Assembly (NCBI RefSeq): GCF_000003815.2
Contig: NC_049988.1
Coordinates: 17,046,088-17,110,087 of the forward strand
Direction of reading: 5' to 3'
DNA from: Branchiostoma floridae
Taxonomy: Eukaryota > Chordata > Leptocardii > Amphioxiformes > Branchiostomatidae
DNA: 64,000 nucleotides
The notes under the pieces were generated by a model. It saw only the letters and a list, made by a program, of their open reading frames with translations, made no database searches and was not told where the DNA came from. Positions within the stretch are counted from its first letter, which is position 1. Each line of letters starts with the position of its first letter. Below, one piece after another: positions 60,524 to 64,000 of this stretch. Both the position numbers and the translations under genes were made by a program.

Positions 60524-60949
60524 CTAGAAAAAAGACAAAGTAACGTTACATAAACTAGCGGTGCAAAACTTAAAACTAAACATACTGTTTTGAAACTATC
60601 TTCAGAAAGTCAATGATCGAAAATAAAGAAGCTTATACTAAACTCGGCACAAAAAGTTTGGAATATCAACTTTGGCTGATGATATTTCCGTTGTTTCTGC
60701 ATCAATTTCAATTTGTTATTTATCAATAAAAAGCATGTATAATTTTCTTTCACATGGTATCAAACTTTTTATGATCATAAATTCGTGGAACGAGCACGAG
60801 GGCTGTGTTCAACACTGCATCATACATATATGTTTTACATTCAAATTTTTCCATTTACTAAGCGCCGTTTTGTTCAGGCTACTGTGTGTTGAAGTTGATA
60901 TATAGCTAATTCATTTTGAAACGTACGGATTTAAAGTATGCAAATGTCA

Positions 60950-61150
60950 CAACGCCAACGCACCGTGAGCAACAAATATCACCTAAGGGCCATCGTCACA
61001 CGTGAAGTGACAACCGGTTTTTCTACTTCCGGTGTTACCGATCGATATTGCATGTAACAGAACAACAGACGAGCCCCTGCGTCCTGCTCCTGTTCTCCCT
61101 GACTGTTTCTGTTAGCTGTGTTCAACTGGACAACGTTACATATATACAGC
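60950..61150 (+). promoter_or_regulatory. Probable promoter / 5' UTR of the MMP gene
   Basis: An ETS-type site ACTTCCGGT (about 61025) and a TATATATAC stretch (about 61139) precede the ATG at 61151. Function inferred from position only. Confidence 0.3.
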
Positions 61151-61910
61151 ATGGACCCTACGGTACGTACTACTGTATATCTCCTTCACACTGTGTTTTT
61201 TAACCTCCTTGGGTAGAGGGAGAGTTTTGGAACGACTATATTGGTAAATCGCAGATATCAGGGTCAAACGAACTGCATACAGGTGCCTAGGGGTATGGTC
61301 TAGGTAACTCGAAACCTATTGTCGTAGACAACTACATGGATATTGTATGTGACACTGTATGTGGGTGCAACGCTCTCCTACATTAATATTTGTACTGTAG
61401 AGACCGTATTTCAATGCTAGAACTATTGTGCATTAAGATACAGAGAATTTGGGGACGAAACAGACACACGACACATAGAGTCCAGGGTAATTTTTGCAGG
61501 TGATTTAAGGGTATCGGTTTCAGCATGGATCCTACGGTAAGTACTACGTATACGTACGTATATCCCCTTCGGACTGATAGCTAAGCTTGTGGCTTACTGT
61601 AGAGAGAGCGAGTTTTGGGATAACCCTACTGGTAAACCGCATATTTCAGGGTCAAACCAACTCCACACAGGTGCCTAGGGGTATGGTCTAGGTAACGCGA
61701 AACCTATTGTTCTATGTCGTAGACAACTGCAATTTATGTGGGTGCAACGCCCTCTCTGTATATACATGCTGCTTACTATAGGGACTACTAGTATTTCAAT
61801 GCTAGAACGCCTGTACTTTACGATACAGACAAATTGGGGACGAAACAGAGACACGACACATTTGTGTCAAAGGTAATTTTTGCAGGTGCCTTAAGAATAT
61901 CGGTCTAGGT
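61141..61910 (+). repeat. Tandem duplication of the MMP first exon and intron start
   Basis: CAGCATGGACCCTACGGTAC (61148) and CAGCATGGATCCTACGGTAA (61522) begin two copies. Downstream both contain CAGGTGCCTAGGGGTATGGT and GAAACCTATTGT. A third, shortened copy begins near 61873. Either copy supplies the same start peptide MDPT and a donor. Confidence 0.8.
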
Positions 61911-64000
61911 AAAAGAGCAAGAAGTGAAACCTATTGTTCTCAACAGTACTATATATAAAACAATTTTTGAGCACCCCTCCCACCCATATCTTATGCTGAT
62001 GACTTTGGGCTGGTAAAACGTACTAAAACATTTCAAAACCATGAACGTTGACTTGTGCTGTTAATGTTAGCCCAGTTTGCGTGAGAACCCTGAGAGCCTA
62101 CGCCCCCGGGTGTTCATTCCTAGCTATTTCCTGTAACAACACTGTATAATAGTAGTGGTTGCACCACGGGAGACCAGCGTATTACAGGTATAGGGCGCAC
62201 GTACACATTAGACTGTTGTTGGCTCAGATTATATAGTATTACGCAGGCGTTCATATTGAATGTACTCTAGTAACATACCAATGTCGTTGAAATACGTATC
62301 ATTGATACATTTAAGGCAATTAGATGATACTAAAGGTGCGCTCTCACCGCACTTGCATCAAGCTTGCGTCACTGCGGGGTTCGAAAGATACACAACGAGT
62401 TTCAGACACAAAGAACAAATTTTCTTACTTTTTCTGTAATTTTCTAAGTCATACTTTTGTCAAAGTCTAAGTCATACTTTAAGCAATATCTGAATTATAA
62501 AAAATCGGAGAAAATAACAAAACAGTGACGCAGTGAAAGATTCCCGCAGTGACGCATGCTTGACGCAAGTGCGGTGAGAGTGCAGCTTTAGATATAATAT
62601 AGACGATAACCACTGTCTATTTTCTCACACCCCCAGTGTCAGAAGTACCTTGAGCATTATGGGTACCTGTGTAAGGGACAAACGGACAGGCCGGAAACGG
62701 AAGTGAGGTCAGCACTCGCCAAGTTCCAGAAAGCTGCTGAAGTTCAGGAAACAGGTAAGGGCATTTTGCACCTGTTATGCGAGGGTGACATTTCCAAATC
62801 AGGCCCGACCTAAGCCTCCTTCGCAGACAGCGGGGCTGGCTTTTACTTTATGGGCCCGCTTGAAGTCTGCAACGGAACCTAACAAAGTCTAAGTATGCTA
62901 CATGTAGTATGTACAGGTTCTACTTCTTCTCGCTTATTAAAACAGTTGTAAATGTATATGTATGTGTATATGTATATAAAAGGACATGGTTTGTCTATTT
63001 GCATAAGGAATGTAAATTTTTCTATGCTATCTATAATAGGTGAAGTTGACGACGCCACCAGCAGGAAGATGACCGAGCTACGCTGTCTCCGGCCCGACCC
63101 GCTCGCGCTCACAGAGGCACTTGCCACCACGGAACCACCGGCCACAGGTGAGCTTTTCATTCCTTTTTACTTCTTATATCTTTAACTAGTTATACTAGTT
63201 ATATGAAGTTTGTTATGCCCATGTGAAATCATATGTTACCCTGTAAGGCTTAGGCCCATTTCCGAAACGGTGCCCGGCCGGGATGTTTGCGGAAACGAAA
63301 AATAAAAGTGTTTACCAAATTATGCTCATGACTAATTATTTCCGTTCTGTGTGTTTTCTTGCCTTTTCAGTATATTTTTCGTTTCCGAAAGCTACTCGGT
63401 CGGGCCCCGGGTTGGGAATTGGCGCCTAAGCCCATGTGTGAAAGCACGTCGACCGATGATGATGATGATGAAAAAAGAAGAAAAGAACTAGGTCTGTATG
63501 TCTAACCTTCATAGACACATATCGTTCTAGTGATGGCCATTTCCTTGTTCCAGGCGTCCCCACTAGAGGCACTACCGTGTGGAACAAGCACAACCTGACC
63601 TACAGGATCAAGAACTACACATCGGACCTTCCACGGGAGGAGGTGGACGATGCTGTCGAACGGGCTCTCAAGGTACTTTCTCCTTTAATTTTTTTTGTGT
63701 GCGTGTATTTCAATAGAGCATAAACGTAGTGAAAAGTAGTGTAAAGGCTTAGCTCATATTTCCAAACAGGGGCCCGACCGGGCAGCTTTCGGGAGCGAAA
63801 AGAATGTTATAAAAGGTATCAAAATTCACAAAATGTCAACATAAGATTCATGGGCGTGATTTGTGTATACCTTTAAGTATACATTATAATTTTTCGTTTA
63901 TTAAGACATCCCGGCCGGGCCCCCGTTTTGATTTGGACCTCCTCGTGTATGACCTTGTTCTTTACCGTGTTTCCATCCAGCTGTGGTCAGACGTCACGCC
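61151..64000 (+). CDS. Matrix metalloproteinase, 5' part (prodomain and catalytic-domain start)
   Basis: In-frame exons: 61151-61162 (or its duplicate 61525-61536), 62637-62754, 63040-63147, 63554-63672 and 63981-64000, where the window ends. The protein starts MDPT-CQKYLEHYGYLCKG, the MMP prodomain. KFQKAAEVQETGEVDDATSR and KMTELRCLRPDP follow, with the cysteine-switch position. Then comes the catalytic-domain start WNKHNLTYRIKNYTSDLPRE, EVDDAVERALKLWSDVTP. MMPs are zinc endopeptidases of the extracellular matrix kept inactive by the prodomain Cys. Here the switch is LRCLRPD rather than the usual PRCGxPD: Cys, Arg, Pro and Asp are kept, while the first Pro and the Gly are lost. No signal peptide is visible before the prodomain, so an upstream or alternative first exon may exist. 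The zinc-binding HExxH lies beyond the window. Confidence 0.82.
62331..62590. mobile_element. MITE with CTCACCGCACTTGC ends
   Basis: CTCTCACCGCACTTGCATCA and TTGACGCAAGTGCGGTGAGA are inverted, with GCGTCACTGCGGGG and CCCGCAGTGACGC inside. Located just before the first prodomain exon of the MMP gene. Confidence 0.75.
62880..63035 (-). mobile_element. Small LINE 3' fragment
   Basis: Minus-strand peptides IDSIEKFTFLMQIDKP and FNKREEVEP match the C-terminal part of the LINE at 55442 (FIFLMRFDKP, KKREEAE). A TA-rich run lies between. It sits in the MMP intron. Confidence 0.6.
63247..63432. mobile_element. CCCGGCCGGG-family MITE (copy 2)
   Basis: GTGCCCGGCCGGGATGTT...GAAACGAAAAAT and TTTTTCGTTTCCGAAAGC...CGGGCCCCGGG are inverted. 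In an MMP intron. Confidence 0.6.
63747..63950. mobile_element. CCCGGCCGGG-family MITE (copy 3)
   Basis: CAAACAGGGGCCCGACCGGG...GCGAAAA at the left and ATTTTTCGTTTATTAAGACA, then TCCCGGCCGGGCCCCCGTTT, at the right are inverted. In an MMP intron. Confidence 0.6.

Overview
This window looks like draft-assembly DNA from an intron-rich, transposon-rich invertebrate deuterostome, most likely a cephalochordate (Branchiostoma-like). That placement is inference. It rests on multi-exon genes with GT-AG introns, a FADD-type DED+DD adaptor, an MMP, two DAZ/boule-family genes, a high density of short inverted-repeat elements and two 100-N gaps (9506-9605 and 28136-28235). I saw no bacterial genes, rRNA or intact tRNA. 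All exon models below were built by hand from open frames, splice sites and phase continuity.

Layout. (1) 3-4033, plus strand: the 3' part of an OTU-family cysteine protease gene whose 5' end lies outside the window. (2) 6483-8056, plus strand: a complete four-exon FADD-like gene (death effector domain, basic linker, death domain, acidic tail). These two neighbours share a homologous basic linker exon and similar Ser/Asp/Glu-rich last exons. All their downstream introns are phase 1, so modules may have moved between them. (3) 8.1-19.4 kb: no convincing gene; it holds several non-autonomous DNA transposons, SINE relics and one gap. (4) 19445-34892, plus strand: a divergent boule/DAZ-family RNA-binding protein gene, with a 3' UTR to about 36.5 kb. 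(5) 39348-53007, minus strand: a second boule-family gene with the canonical boule RRM. It lies tail to tail with the first, and the RRM exon lengths and phases correspond. It contains two candidate interchangeable exons for the first RRM strand (RNP2). (6) 53.4-61.1 kb: a LINE graveyard with MITEs, plus one unexplained minus-strand open exon. (7) 61151-64000, plus strand: the 5' part of a matrix metalloproteinase gene that runs off the right edge.

Functional reading. The left pair suggests ubiquitin and death-domain signalling in one locus. The central pair are germline-type translational regulators by family. The right gene is an extracellular-matrix protease by family, although its first exon shows no signal peptide and its cysteine switch is degenerate.

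Recurring theme. Short tandem duplications repeatedly overlap exon-intron borders: OTU tail exons, the paralog's penultimate exon, several boule splice sites, the boule stop codon and the MMP first exon. Some may be evolutionary raw material for new exons. Some may be assembly artefacts from merged haplotypes.
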